Assembly: GCF_023273875.1 (NCBI RefSeq)
Contig: NZ_CP096882.1
Coordinates: forward strand, 558,001 to 622,000
DNA from: Pseudarthrobacter sp. SSS035
Lineage (GTDB): Bacteria; Actinomycetota; Actinomycetes; Actinomycetales; Micrococcaceae
Direction: 5' to 3'
DNA length: 64,000 bases
Shown here: positions 7,705 to 15,402 of the stretch, in pieces
Layout of the letters: every line of letters starts with the position of its first letter
Position numbering within the stretch: the stretch's first letter is position 1
Program-made: the position numbers and the translations under genes
Notes under the pieces: generated by a model
What the model saw: the letters and a program-made list of their open reading frames with translations, nothing else
What the model was told of the DNA's origin: nothing
Database searches by the model: none

Positions 7705-9351
7705 ATGTCCAGAAGCGAACCGCAGCAGCCAGCACCCAGCACAGTCATGACTGATCCCGTCCGGTATCCGTCCAGCGCCTCCGTGCCAGTCCGGACCAAA
7801 CGGGGCTTCGCCCTGGTTCTGATGACCCTCCTGGTGCCCGGCAGCGCCCAAATTGTGGCCGGCGACCGCAAGCTCGGCCGCATTGCCCTGCGCGTCACCC
7901 TCAGCGCCTGGGCTTTGCTGGCGGTCACCCTGCTGCTGCTGGCAGTGAACCGGTCGCTCCTGATCAACATCCTCACCAATCAGTTTGCCTCGCTGGTGAT
8001 CATCCTGGTCCTGGTGGCACTGGCGCTCGGATGGGCGTTCCTGTTCGTCAACACACTCCGGCTGATCCGCCCCGTTCTGCTGGCACCGGCGGCGCGTCCC
8101 GCCGTCGTTATTTCCCTGGTACTTGCACTGGTCCTGAGCAGCGGAACACTGGGTTACGCCGCCTACCTGCTGAACGTGGGGCGTAACGCCATTGGCAATA
8201 TCTTCTCGGCCGGTCCGTCGATCGATCCTGTGGAGGGCCGCTATAACTTCCTGATGATGGGCGGTGACGCCGGCGACGACCGCACCGGCAGGCGCCCGGA
8301 CAGCCTCTCCGTGCTGAGCGTGGACGCCAAGACCGGTCAGACGGCCATCATCTCAGTGCCGCGCAACCTGCAGAACGCCCAGTTCAGCGAAGGCTCGCCC
8401 ATGCGCGAGATCTATCCTGACGGCTACGACTGCGGCGACGCGTGCCTCATCAACGCCATCAACACCGAAGTGACGAATGACTACGCCGACCTCTACCCGG
8501 GTGCAGACGACCCCGGTGCGCAGGCGACTCTCGAAGCAGTCTCAGGAACGCTGGGCATTACTGTCCAGGCCTACGTCCTGGTGGATATGGCGGGCTTCGC
8601 CAAACTCATTGACGCGATGGGCGGCATCAAAATCAAGGCCGGCGGCTGGGTTCCGATGAGCGGTTTCTTCGACGAGGCTACCCGCACCCATGGCATGCCA
8701 TTGGGCTGGATTCCTGCCGGTGAACAAACACTCGATGGCGAGCATGCCCTTTGGTACGGCAGGTCCCGCGAATACGTCGACGACTATTCCCGGATCCAGC
8801 GTCAGCAGTGTGTCCAGCAGGCCATGTTGAAGCAGCTGGACCCTGCCACGCTGCTGTCCAAATTCGAGGACATCGCCAGCGCAGGCACCAAGGTTGTGGA
8901 GTCCAACATTTCCTCGTCCCAGCTCGGCAGTTTTGTGGATCTCGCCACGAAGGCCAAGGGGCAGGAGGTCAAGCGGCTCACCATCGGCCCGCCCGACTTC
9001 GACGCGTCCTTCTCCACGGTGCCTGACTTTGACATCATCCACGCCAAGGTGGACCAGCTGCTGGCATCAGCCTCGGGCCCACAGGCTGCCGCACCCGTTG
9101 ACGGCATGGTGCAGGCATCAAGCGTCGGCGGAGGCCTGCAGGCGTCCTCGCCACTGTGGCCGGCTGCTGGCCTTCCAGCCGGCTGGACCGCGCAGCAAAC
9201 CCCACCCCCGTCGTCGGACTTCACGCCCGTGACTACAACGCCCGACGGCGAACCGATCACCGAGGAGCTGCTGAACCAGCTCAAGCGCGAGGGTAACGAG
9301 GAAGCTATCCGCCAACTCGTGGCCACCAACGGACAATGTGCCCCGCAGTAG
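7705..9351 (+). CDS. LytR-CpsA-Psr (LCP) family cell-wall ligase
   Basis: LCP proteins transfer undecaprenyl-phosphate-linked polymers (teichoic acids, arabinogalactan or capsule) onto peptidoglycan outside the cell. The first 165 residues hold about four membrane segments, an expanded anchor compared with the usual single helix. The LCP domain runs from about residue 179 (NFLMMGGDAGDDRTGRRPDS) to about 430, with the DxxR-type metal and phosphate-binding residues and SVPRNL; a later DDYSRIQRQQ is the conserved arginine region. The C-terminus is Pro/Ala/Ser rich. ATG 7705 has AAGGA eight bases upstream; the longer frame to 7492 only overlaps purE in another frame. Confidence 0.92.
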   Translation: MSRSEPQQPAPSTVMTDPVRYPSSASVPVRTKRGFALVLMTLLVPGSAQIVAGDRKLGRIALRVTLSAWALLAVTLLLLAVNRSLLINILTNQFASLVIILVLVALALGWAFLFVNTLRLIRPVLLAPAARPAVVISLVLALVLSSGTLGYAAYLLNVGRNAIGNIFSAGPSIDPVEGRYNFLMMGGDAGDDRTGRRPDSLSVLSVDAKTGQTAIISVPRNLQNAQFSEGSPMREIYPDGYDCGDACLINAINTEVTNDYADLYPGADDPGAQATLEAVSGTLGITVQAYVLVDMAGFAKLIDAMGGIKIKAGGWVPMSGFFDEATRTHGMPLGWIPAGEQTLDGEHALWYGRSREYVDDYSRIQRQQCVQQAMLKQLDPATLLSKFEDIASAGTKVVESNISSSQLGSFVDLATKAKGQEVKRLTIGPPDFDASFSTVPDFDIIHAKVDQLLASASGPQAAAPVDGMVQASSVGGGLQASSPLWPAAGLPAGWTAQQTPPPSSDFTPVTTTPDGEPITEELLNQLKREGNEEAIRQLVATNGQCAPQ

Positions 9352-9366
9352 GCTCCAGCTGCCGTC

Positions 9367-9398
9367 CTGACTGCAGAGAACCCTGACTGCAGAGAACC
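9367..9398. repeat. Tandem 16-bp direct repeat
   Basis: CTGACTGCAGAGAACC occurs twice back to back between the LCP gene and manA, and a third partial copy (GAGAACC) follows at about 9407-9413. No function is evident; replication slippage could change its copy number. Confidence 0.8.
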
Positions 9399-9430
9399 AC
9401 CGAACCGAGAACCAAGAATGGACACCGGCC

Positions 9431-10681
9431 GTGTACGAAATTGAGAACGTCCTCCGCGACTACGCCTGGGGATCCACCACGGCCATCGCCGGACTGCTGG
9501 GACGCCCCGAGTCAGGACGTCCGGAAGCCGAACTCTGGATCGGTGCCCACCCCGGCGCCCCGTCCATGGCCCGCCGGGCGGACGGCTCCGTGGCACCGCT
9601 CGATGCCTTGATTGCCGAAGATCCGGAACATTTCCTGGGCAGCGAATCTGTGGCCGAATTTGGCCCGCGGCTCCCGTTCCTGACCAAGATCCTTGCTGCC
9701 GCGCTGCCGTTGTCCCTCCAGGTCCATCCCAGCATCGAACAGGCCAAAGCGGGATTCGCCCGGGAGAATGCTGACGGCATTGCGCCCGATGCCGCGCACC
9801 GCAACTACCGCGATGACAACCACAAGCCCGAAATGATCTTCGCGCTGACGCCGTTCGAGGCCTTGTGCGGGTTCCGATCGACAGCTGCAACCCGGAAAAT
9901 TCTGCTCCATATTGCCGCCTGCTTCGACCGGGTGGAAGCCGGGATCCCGCCGCTGCTGGTGGAGCTCCTCGAAGTGCTGGACAACCCGGACGAGGGCGCG
10001 GGACTCAGGAGTGCCTTCGAGCGGCTGATCAGGGGCGGCGAAGACGTCTCCCACACCACATCGAGGGTGGCGGCCGCCCTGATCTCCGGCGCTCCGCTGG
10101 AACCGTTCAACGCGGAACTGTCCACAGTCATCAGCCTCAACGAGAAGTACCCGGGTGACCCCGGTGTGCTGATTTCACTGTTGCTGAACAGGGTTTCGCT
10201 GGCCCCCGGCGAGGCCGTCTACCTCCCCGCAGGCAACGTGCACGCCTACCTGCACGGCCTGGGTGTCGAAGTCATGGCGTCCTCTGACAACGTGCTCCGC
10301 GGCGGGCTGACGCCGAAATACGTCGATGTGCCCGAACTCCTGCGGACCATCGAATTCCAGCCCGTGGCAGTCCCCATGCTCACGCCGGAATTCTCCGGCC
10401 TGGGCCAGGAGCTCTACACGCCTCCCTTCCGGGAGTTCCAGCTTCAGCGGATCGAACTGGCACCCGGCGCAGAGCCGGTTCCTCTGGCCCAGGCGGGCGC
10501 CGCCGTCGTTATTGTTGTTGCCGGAACGGTGTATCTCGATTCGCCCAAGGGCGACCTGCATCTGACGCGCGGTGGCAGCGCTTTCCTGCCTGCCGCAGAA
10601 GCACCAGTGAACGTCCACCCGGTGGCAGGGGCGGAATCACCGGCCGTTGCCTTCGCCGTGACCACCTCGCTGAAGGCCTGA
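9431..10681 (+). CDS. manA: Mannose-6-phosphate isomerase, class I
   Basis: ManA interconverts fructose-6-phosphate and mannose-6-phosphate, feeding GDP-mannose for glycans. It is a zinc-dependent cupin enzyme. Visible type I signatures are DYAWGSTTAIAGLLG at the N-terminus, the zinc-ligand segment QVHPSIEQA, HKPEMIFALTPFEALCGFR near residue 133, and YLPAGNVHAYLHGLGVEVM near residue 262 followed by SSDNVLRGGLTPKYVDV. The 416-residue length is normal. The start is GTG 9431, since the nearby ATG at 9418 is out of frame. It is followed after three bases by the FemX-like gene, so both are probably one operon serving envelope synthesis. Confidence 0.94.
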   Translation: MYEIENVLRDYAWGSTTAIAGLLGRPESGRPEAELWIGAHPGAPSMARRADGSVAPLDALIAEDPEHFLGSESVAEFGPRLPFLTKILAAALPLSLQVHPSIEQAKAGFARENADGIAPDAAHRNYRDDNHKPEMIFALTPFEALCGFRSTAATRKILLHIAACFDRVEAGIPPLLVELLEVLDNPDEGAGLRSAFERLIRGGEDVSHTTSRVAAALISGAPLEPFNAELSTVISLNEKYPGDPGVLISLLLNRVSLAPGEAVYLPAGNVHAYLHGLGVEVMASSDNVLRGGLTPKYVDVPELLRTIEFQPVAVPMLTPEFSGLGQELYTPPFREFQLQRIELAPGAEPVPLAQAGAAVVIVVAGTVYLDSPKGDLHLTRGGSAFLPAAEAPVNVHPVAGAESPAVAFAVTTSLKA

Positions 10682-10684
10682 GCC

Positions 10685-11650
10685 GTGGAATTCTTCCTGC
10701 AGACGCCTGCCTGGGCGGATGTCCAGTCGTCGCTGGGCCGCACAGTCCATCAGCAGTCCGGCCCGGGCTGGAGCTTCCTGGCCGTCGAGGAGAAAAACCC
10801 GGCCGGAATGGTCCTCTACGCCCCCTATGGGCCGGTGGCATCCTCCGCGGAGGCGTTCGACGGCGCCCTGGCGGCACTGGTGGCAACGGCCAGATCGTGC
10901 GGCGCTGTGTTTGTCCGGATTGAGCCGGTGTCCGCCGGGCTTGAGATGCCGGCCGCCACGGAGCTCAGCCGGCGCGGCTTGCAGCCGGCACCCGTGAACC
11001 AGCAGCCTGAACTCAGCTGGATCGTGGACCTCGATGGTGACTTCAAGGATGTCCTCGCCGCGATGAAGCCCGTGAACAGGAACCTCTACCGGAACATCCA
11101 CAAGAAGGGCGTCACGTTCCGGGCGTCGCAGGACCCGGACGACATCAGTATCCTGCTGGACTTCCTGCACATGACGGCCCGGCGGAACGGCTTCAAGCCG
11201 CAGAGCGACGAGTACCTGACCCAGGTGGCAGCCTCCCTGATGCCCGCCGGCGCAGCCACCATGTTCATCGCCGAACTGAACGGCGAGCCGATCGCCGCGG
11301 CCTTGGCCTACGATTCCGCGGACACACGGACCTACGCCCACGCAGCCTTGGATGACACTCACCGCAAGCTCAGTGCGGGCATCCCGCTCCTGGTGACCCT
11401 GATGGCAGACGCCAAGGAACGCGGCCTGAAACACGTGGACCTGTGGGGTGTCGCGCCCGCGGACCAGCCCAGCCACAAATGGGCAGGATTCACCGCGTTC
11501 AAGAAGTCCTTCGGCGGCCGCGAGGTGGAGTACCCCGGCACCTGGGACCTCCCCGTTCAAAAGCTCCGGTACAACGCGTACCAGCTGGCCCGCAAGCTGC
11601 GCGACAGGCTTCGCGCCCTCCGCTCCCCCTCCGCGCGAACTGGCAGATAA
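10685..11650 (+). CDS. FemX/FemAB-like peptidoglycan bridge aminoacyltransferase
   Basis: Fem enzymes add amino acids from aminoacyl-tRNA to the lipid II stem peptide, making interpeptide bridges. The protein has the two-GNAT-fold layout: VLYAPYGPVA near residue 44, LDGDFKDVLAAMKPVNRNLYRNIHK near 117-143, and the C-terminal signature VDLWGVAPADQPSHKWAGFTAFKKSFGG. At 321 residues it is shorter than staphylococcal FemA and lacks the long coiled-coil arm, like other actinobacterial homologues. GTG start, three bases after manA. Its final residues (RTGR) and its stop codon lie inside the palindromic repeat at 11633-11692, so the C-terminus may have been remodelled by repeat insertion. Confidence 0.85.
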   Translation: MEFFLQTPAWADVQSSLGRTVHQQSGPGWSFLAVEEKNPAGMVLYAPYGPVASSAEAFDGALAALVATARSCGAVFVRIEPVSAGLEMPAATELSRRGLQPAPVNQQPELSWIVDLDGDFKDVLAAMKPVNRNLYRNIHKKGVTFRASQDPDDISILLDFLHMTARRNGFKPQSDEYLTQVAASLMPAGAATMFIAELNGEPIAAALAYDSADTRTYAHAALDDTHRKLSAGIPLLVTLMADAKERGLKHVDLWGVAPADQPSHKWAGFTAFKKSFGGREVEYPGTWDLPVQKLRYNAYQLARKLRDRLRALRSPSARTGR

Positions 11651-11692
11651 CACCCTCAAATTCGCTGTTTGGCGTCATTAGCTGCCAGTTCG
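11633..11692. repeat. Dispersed palindromic repeat, copy A
   Basis: Imperfect hairpin whose left arm is GCGCGAACTGGCAG(A)TAA and whose right arm is TTA(G)CTGCCAGTTCG. The stop codons of both convergent genes (femX TAA at 11648-11650, nuclease TAA read from 11680-11678) are supplied by the two arms. The sequence between the arms starts CACCCTCAAA, as in copy D. See copies B, C and D. Confidence 0.85.
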
Positions 11693-12628
11693 TTCCCAGC
11701 GGGCTCGGGGGGAGGAACCCCTGAGCATCGCCCTGACCTTTTCGACGACGAACGGCCGCTCCCCCTCCAAGTCGCCCAGCTGCACACGGAGTTCCCGCCA
11801 GCCCAGGCTTTCCGTCAGCCTTTGCCGTTTGATGTCGCGCCGGTACTGGTCAGGATCGCCGTGGTGGACGCCATCGTACTGCAGCGCAAGCCGCTGGTCC
11901 GGATAGGCCGCGTCCGGCCAGACCACAGGGTGGCCCAGCCCGTTGCGGAGCACAACATTCAGTGCTGGTTCGGGAAGCCCTGCCTGCACCAGTGCCAGCC
12001 GCAGCATAGTCTCGGGGCCCGAGTCCGACCCAACCCGAATCAGGTCAAGTGCCAGCCGTGCGACTTTCACACCTCTCATTCCCGGATGTTGGCCCACAAT
12101 CTCTTTCAGATCGGCAACTGTTGCCAGGGGTTTCCGCGGAACCGGGAAGTCCTCGCCGTGGCTGACGACGATGGAGTCACCGGCCGCAACGAGCTCGTTG
12201 AGATTCAGGCTCGCTGCAAGGTCCAGCCACGTGCGGGCCGGCGAGGTGAGCCGAACGCCGTCGAACGATATAACCTCGCCCGGCTTGAACGATAGCTGGT
12301 GTCCGACAACACTCCGGCGGCGCGGTTTGCAACCGTCGGCGGGGCGGGCTACGTGGATCTTCCAGTCCTGCTCCAACCAGGCGGGAAGGCAAATACCGCA
12401 GATCCGCGCAGCGGTGCAGTGCGTCAGGACGCACCTGGGGTCGAGCCGAGTGTAGGCCCGGACGTTTTCTGACACACTGCCATTGCTGAGTAGCGGGACT
12501 CTGATGCCGCGCGAGGGCGTGAAGATGCCCTCCCTGCTCAACTGTCGCCGAGTGAGGCCCAAGGCCTCTGCATCGGCAACAAGAAATGATCCATGTGGGA
12601 GCTGGGGAGGCATCGGAATCCGGGACAT
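11678..12628 (-). CDS. AbiEi-like N-terminal domain plus DUF559 (Vsr/PD-(D/E)XK) nuclease-like protein
   Basis: Residues about 12-60 resemble the winged N-terminal domain of AbiEi-type antitoxins (ADAEALGLTRRQLSREGIFTP). The C-terminal 110 residues match DUF559, a Vsr-like PD-(D/E)XK nuclease fold: SGPETMLRLAL with Glu206, WPDAAYPDQRLALQYDGVHH with Asp239, Asp244, Asp252 and His255/256, then DIKRQRLTESLGW. The usual EYDG of the family is QYDG here, so catalysis is not assured. No methylase or toxin gene is adjacent. The gene is bracketed by palindromic repeats A and B, and its last residues (RTGS) and stop lie in repeat A. The role is unknown; a mobile or defence-related function is inference. 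Confidence 0.7.
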   Translation of the reverse strand: MSRIPMPPQLPHGSFLVADAEALGLTRRQLSREGIFTPSRGIRVPLLSNGSVSENVRAYTRLDPRCVLTHCTAARICGICLPAWLEQDWKIHVARPADGCKPRRRSVVGHQLSFKPGEVISFDGVRLTSPARTWLDLAASLNLNELVAAGDSIVVSHGEDFPVPRKPLATVADLKEIVGQHPGMRGVKVARLALDLIRVGSDSGPETMLRLALVQAGLPEPALNVVLRNGLGHPVVWPDAAYPDQRLALQYDGVHHGDPDQYRRDIKRQRLTESLGWRELRVQLGDLEGERPFVVEKVRAMLRGSSPRARWERTGS

Positions 12629-12692
12629 GCTTTAGTGTTGCCCGATTCGTCCCGCCGATTTCCGTTATCCACAGGATGAGTTTGGTCTTTAA

Positions 12693-12755
12693 GCGCGAAC
12701 TGGCAGCTAATGCCGCTAAATCTGGGATTTGAGGGTATTAGCTGTCCGTTCGCGC
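12693..12755. repeat. Dispersed palindromic repeat, copy B
   Basis: A 63-bp hairpin with left arm GCGCGAACTGGCAGCTAAT and right arm ATTAGCTGTCCGTTCGCGC, two mismatches over 19 pairs. The inner part contains GGGATTTGAGGGT, shared with copy D. It sits 65 bp upstream of the nuclease start, between that gene and the end of glpX. Confidence 0.88.
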
Positions 12756-12780
12756 AGGAGTACGCGGGGTGAAGAACCTG

Positions 12781-13818
12781 CTAGTTCTTGCGGGCGTAGC
12801 CTTCCCACTTGCTGGCCTGGTGCTCGCCGTCAACAAAGCGGATGGTGCCGGACTTGGAACGCATCACGATGGACTGCGTGAGGACCTTGTCCTTGGAGTA
12901 GCGGACGCCCTTGAGGAGGTCTCCGTCGGTGATGCCCGTGGCAGCGAAGTAGCAGTTGTCGCTGGACACGAGGTCATTGGTGGACAGCACGCGGTCCAGG
13001 TCGTGGCCGGCGTCGATCGCCTTCTGCTTCTCGTCGTCGCTGGTGGGCCACAGCCGGCCCTGGATAACGCCGCCCAGCGACTTGATGGCGCAGGCTGCAA
13101 CGATGCCTTCCGGCGTGCCGCCGATGCCCATGAGGGCGTCGACGCCGGTGCCGGAGCGGGCTGCGGCAATGGCGCCGGCAACGTCGCCGTCCATGATGAA
13201 CTTGGTGCGCGCGCCGGCTTCGCGGATCTCTTCGACCAGGGGGCGGTGGCGGTCGCGGTCAAGGATCATAACGTTGAGCTGGTTGACCTTCACGCCCTTC
13301 GCCTTGGCGATCAGGTGCAGGTTCTGCTTGACCGGCAGGCGGAGGTCCACCATGTCGGCGGCTTCCGGGCCGGTGACGAGCTTCTCCATGTAGAACACGG
13401 CGGACGGATCGAACATGGAGCCGCGCTCAGCAACGGCGAGGACTGCCAGAGCGTTGTTGATGCCGAGGGCGGTCAGGCGGGTGCCGTCGATGGGGTCCAC
13501 GGCAACGTCGCACTCAGGACCAGTACCGTCGCCAACATGTTCGCCGTTGAACAGCATGGGGGCTTCGTCTTTTTCGCCTTCGCCGATGACCACAACGCCG
13601 TTGAAGTGGACCGTGTGAAGGAAGGAGCGCATGGCGTCAACGGCCGCGCCGTCGGCTTTGTTCTTGTCGCCGAAGCCAACCCAGTGGCCGCCGGCGATGG
13701 CCGCGGCTTCGGTGACGCGGACAAGTTCAAGGGCGAGGTTGCGGTCTGGCTCGTCGATGCCCACGGCAAGGGAGGGGGAAATCGTGGAGTACTGCTGGGT
13801 CATAGGCGCTGGTGACAC
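12781..13818 (-). CDS. glpX: Class II fructose-1,6-bisphosphatase
   Basis: GlpX dephosphorylates fructose-1,6-bisphosphate, the committed gluconeogenic step in actinobacteria that lack class I FBPase. Class II motifs are clear: VVIGEGEKDEAPML near residue 77, AVDPIDGTRLTALG near 107 (metal-binding aspartates), and GIGGTPEGIVAACAIKSLGG near 213. I use GTG 13818 because GAAGAGG lies five bases before it; ATG 13803 is the alternative and is where most homologues start. Synteny with DUF4245 and fumarase is as I recall it in mycobacteria (glpX, Rv1100, fum). Confidence 0.95.
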   Translation of the reverse strand: MSPAPMTQQYSTISPSLAVGIDEPDRNLALELVRVTEAAAIAGGHWVGFGDKNKADGAAVDAMRSFLHTVHFNGVVVIGEGEKDEAPMLFNGEHVGDGTGPECDVAVDPIDGTRLTALGINNALAVLAVAERGSMFDPSAVFYMEKLVTGPEAADMVDLRLPVKQNLHLIAKAKGVKVNQLNVMILDRDRHRPLVEEIREAGARTKFIMDGDVAGAIAAARSGTGVDALMGIGGTPEGIVAACAIKSLGGVIQGRLWPTSDDEKQKAIDAGHDLDRVLSTNDLVSSDNCYFAATGITDGDLLKGVRYSKDKVLTQSIVMRSKSGTIRFVDGEHQASKWEGYARKN

Positions 13819-14000
13819 GTGAACCTCTTCTTCGAGTGGCGATCATTGGACCCGCTCGGCCGGATTCAGCCGGTGCGGTGATTCCTCTGGTACTGATCAT
13901 AGTCGTGGCGGAGCCTTCGGGGCGTGGCATGACGTCCCCCTGCAACATGGACCTTGAGCCTCCCCACTCCCCCGGCTGTGAGTTGCGCGTAAACATGGGC

Positions 14001-14006
14001 GACTAT
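14001..14006 (+). promoter_or_regulatory. -10-like hexamer for leaderless DUF4245 gene
   Basis: GACTAT followed by six bases and GTG 14013. It fits the spacing seen before other genes of this window but the hexamer is weak. Confidence 0.35.
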
Positions 14007-14012
14007 AGAGGG

Positions 14013-14702
14013 GTGAGTGAAATGCAGGAAAAAACCAGCCCCGGGCCCGACCCCTCCGACTCCGGAGCTAAAGGCAGCAGCGCCGGCACGCCCGACGCAG
14101 CCCCTGTCCGCCCAGTAATCCCGGCCGCCGCGGCGAAGCGTGCCAATGCCTCCGTGATCGGCATGATCGTTGCCCTGGTGGTCAGCATCGCCGCCTTCCT
14201 GCCCATCATCCTGATGAACCCCCTCCCCAAGAGCGACGGATTCCGCCCGAACATCGACGTCGGCGCAGTGGCCCGGAACGCCACGGATGTGGCGGGATTC
14301 ACACCCGTAACACCGGACGCCGGCAAGTCGTTCACGTCCAACTACGCCCGATGGGAGTCGGGCAGCGGCAGCGGCGTTCCCACGTGGGAAGTTGGCTACC
14401 TGACGCCGAACGAGTCCTTCATCGGCCTGGTCCAGACCCGCCAGTCCAACCCCACCTGGCTCGTCCAGCAGACGAAGAGCGCTCCCGTGACGGGAACGCG
14501 TGCGGCGGGCGGACAGGACTGGGAGCTGCGTGACACCGGCAAAGGCGAGAAGAGCATGGTGCTGAATTACCGCGGAACCACCGTTGTCCTGACGGGAAGC
14601 GCTCAGCTGGACGAGTTCGCCGAACTCGCCACCGCCGTCGTGCGGTCCATGGACGCCAACCCGGCCGTCACAGTTTCACCGTCAGCCAGCGCCGCCCCGT
14701 AA
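14013..14702 (+). CDS. DUF4245 domain membrane-anchored protein
   Basis: The product has an unstructured, acidic N-terminus of about 45 residues, one membrane helix (VIGMIVALVVSIAAFLPIIL) and an extracytoplasmic DUF4245 domain from about residue 70 to 215 (DVGAVARNATDVAGF, YARWESGSGSGVPTWEVGYLT). The family occurs next to glpX in many actinobacteria but has no known activity. GTG 14013 follows a -10-like hexamer by six bases; ATG 14022 with GAGGGG upstream is a good alternative. Its TAA stop forms part of the -10 hexamer of the carbonic anhydrase gene. Confidence 0.82.
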   Translation: MSEMQEKTSPGPDPSDSGAKGSSAGTPDAAPVRPVIPAAAAKRANASVIGMIVALVVSIAAFLPIILMNPLPKSDGFRPNIDVGAVARNATDVAGFTPVTPDAGKSFTSNYARWESGSGSGVPTWEVGYLTPNESFIGLVQTRQSNPTWLVQQTKSAPVTGTRAAGGQDWELRDTGKGEKSMVLNYRGTTVVLTGSAQLDEFAELATAVVRSMDANPAVTVSPSASAAP

Positions 14703-14705
14703 AGT
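14700..14705 (+). promoter_or_regulatory. -10 element for leaderless carbonic anhydrase gene
   Basis: TAAAGT overlaps the stop codon of the DUF4245 gene and is followed by six bases and GTG 14712. There is no Shine-Dalgarno in the gap. Confidence 0.5.
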
Positions 14706-14711
14706 AAGCCT

Positions 14712-15326
14712 GTGGCTACCTACCTGACCCCCGCCCTTGCCTGGCGCCGCATGCGCGAAGGCAACGAACGCTTTGTTGCCGGCGAATCGTCCCACCCGAA
14801 CCAGGACGCGTCCCGCCGGTCGTCGCTGGTGGAAAACCAACACCCGTTTGCCGTGATCTTCGGCTGCTCGGACTCCCGGCTCGCCGCGGAGATAATCTTT
14901 GACCTCGGCCTGGGGGACGCCTTCGTTGTGCGCACCGCCGGCCAGGTGATTGACGACGCCGTCCTGGGCTCCCTCGAGTACAGCATCAGTGTGCTGGGGG
15001 TGCCGCTGATCGTGGTGCTGGGGCATGACAGCTGCGGCGCCGTCAGTGCCACCAAGTCCGCGGTGGACACCGGCAACATGCCTGTGGGCTTTATGCGGGA
15101 CCTGGTGGAGCGCATCACGCCTTCTGTCTTGACGTCCATGCGGAACGGCGAGCACGAGATCAACGACATGGTGGTGGAGCACGTCAAGCAGACGTCCAAG
15201 CGCCTGGTGGACAGCTCCCGTGTAATTTCGGCCGCAATCGAGGACGGCCGTGCCGCGGTGATCGGCCTCTCCTACAGCCTGGCCGAGGGCCGCGCCAACG
15301 TGGTTTCCGGGATTGGCGAGGTCTAG
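14712..15326 (+). CDS. Beta-class carbonic anhydrase
   Basis: It interconverts CO2 and bicarbonate, supplying bicarbonate for carboxylases such as PurK. The zinc ligands and catalytic pair of the beta class are present: CSDSRL (Cys, Asp, Arg near residues 53-57) and GHDSCGAVS (His and Cys near 106-110). RTAGQVIDDAVLGSLEYS is the usual connecting motif. The 204-residue length is normal for a cytoplasmic beta enzyme, and no signal peptide is seen. Confidence 0.93.
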   Translation: MATYLTPALAWRRMREGNERFVAGESSHPNQDASRRSSLVENQHPFAVIFGCSDSRLAAEIIFDLGLGDAFVVRTAGQVIDDAVLGSLEYSISVLGVPLIVVLGHDSCGAVSATKSAVDTGNMPVGFMRDLVERITPSVLTSMRNGEHEINDMVVEHVKQTSKRLVDSSRVISAAIEDGRAAVIGLSYSLAEGRANVVSGIGEV

Positions 15327-15390
15327 GCCCAGCCCGGATCAGTGCCCGTAGCATGCGGTTCACGGTTTTAGTCCGGACCCCGGATCGCCC

Positions 15391-15396
15391 TAAGCT
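15391..15396 (+). promoter_or_regulatory. -10 element for leaderless fumC
   Basis: TAAGCT is followed by six bases and ATG 15403. A possible -35 (TTTAGT, about 15367) lies 18 bases upstream. No Shine-Dalgarno is present. Confidence 0.55.
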
Positions 15397-15402
15397 AGCC
15401 CC

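Noticed and set aside
11678..12628. Nuclease gene as half of a restriction-modification or AbiE toxin-antitoxin pair
   Set aside because: No methyltransferase, AbiEii nucleotidyltransferase or other partner gene is adjacent; only the domain resemblance remains.
12769..13815. 348-codon frame antisense to glpX
   Set aside because: The opposite strand encodes a full class II FBPase with all motifs; the antisense protein has no family features.
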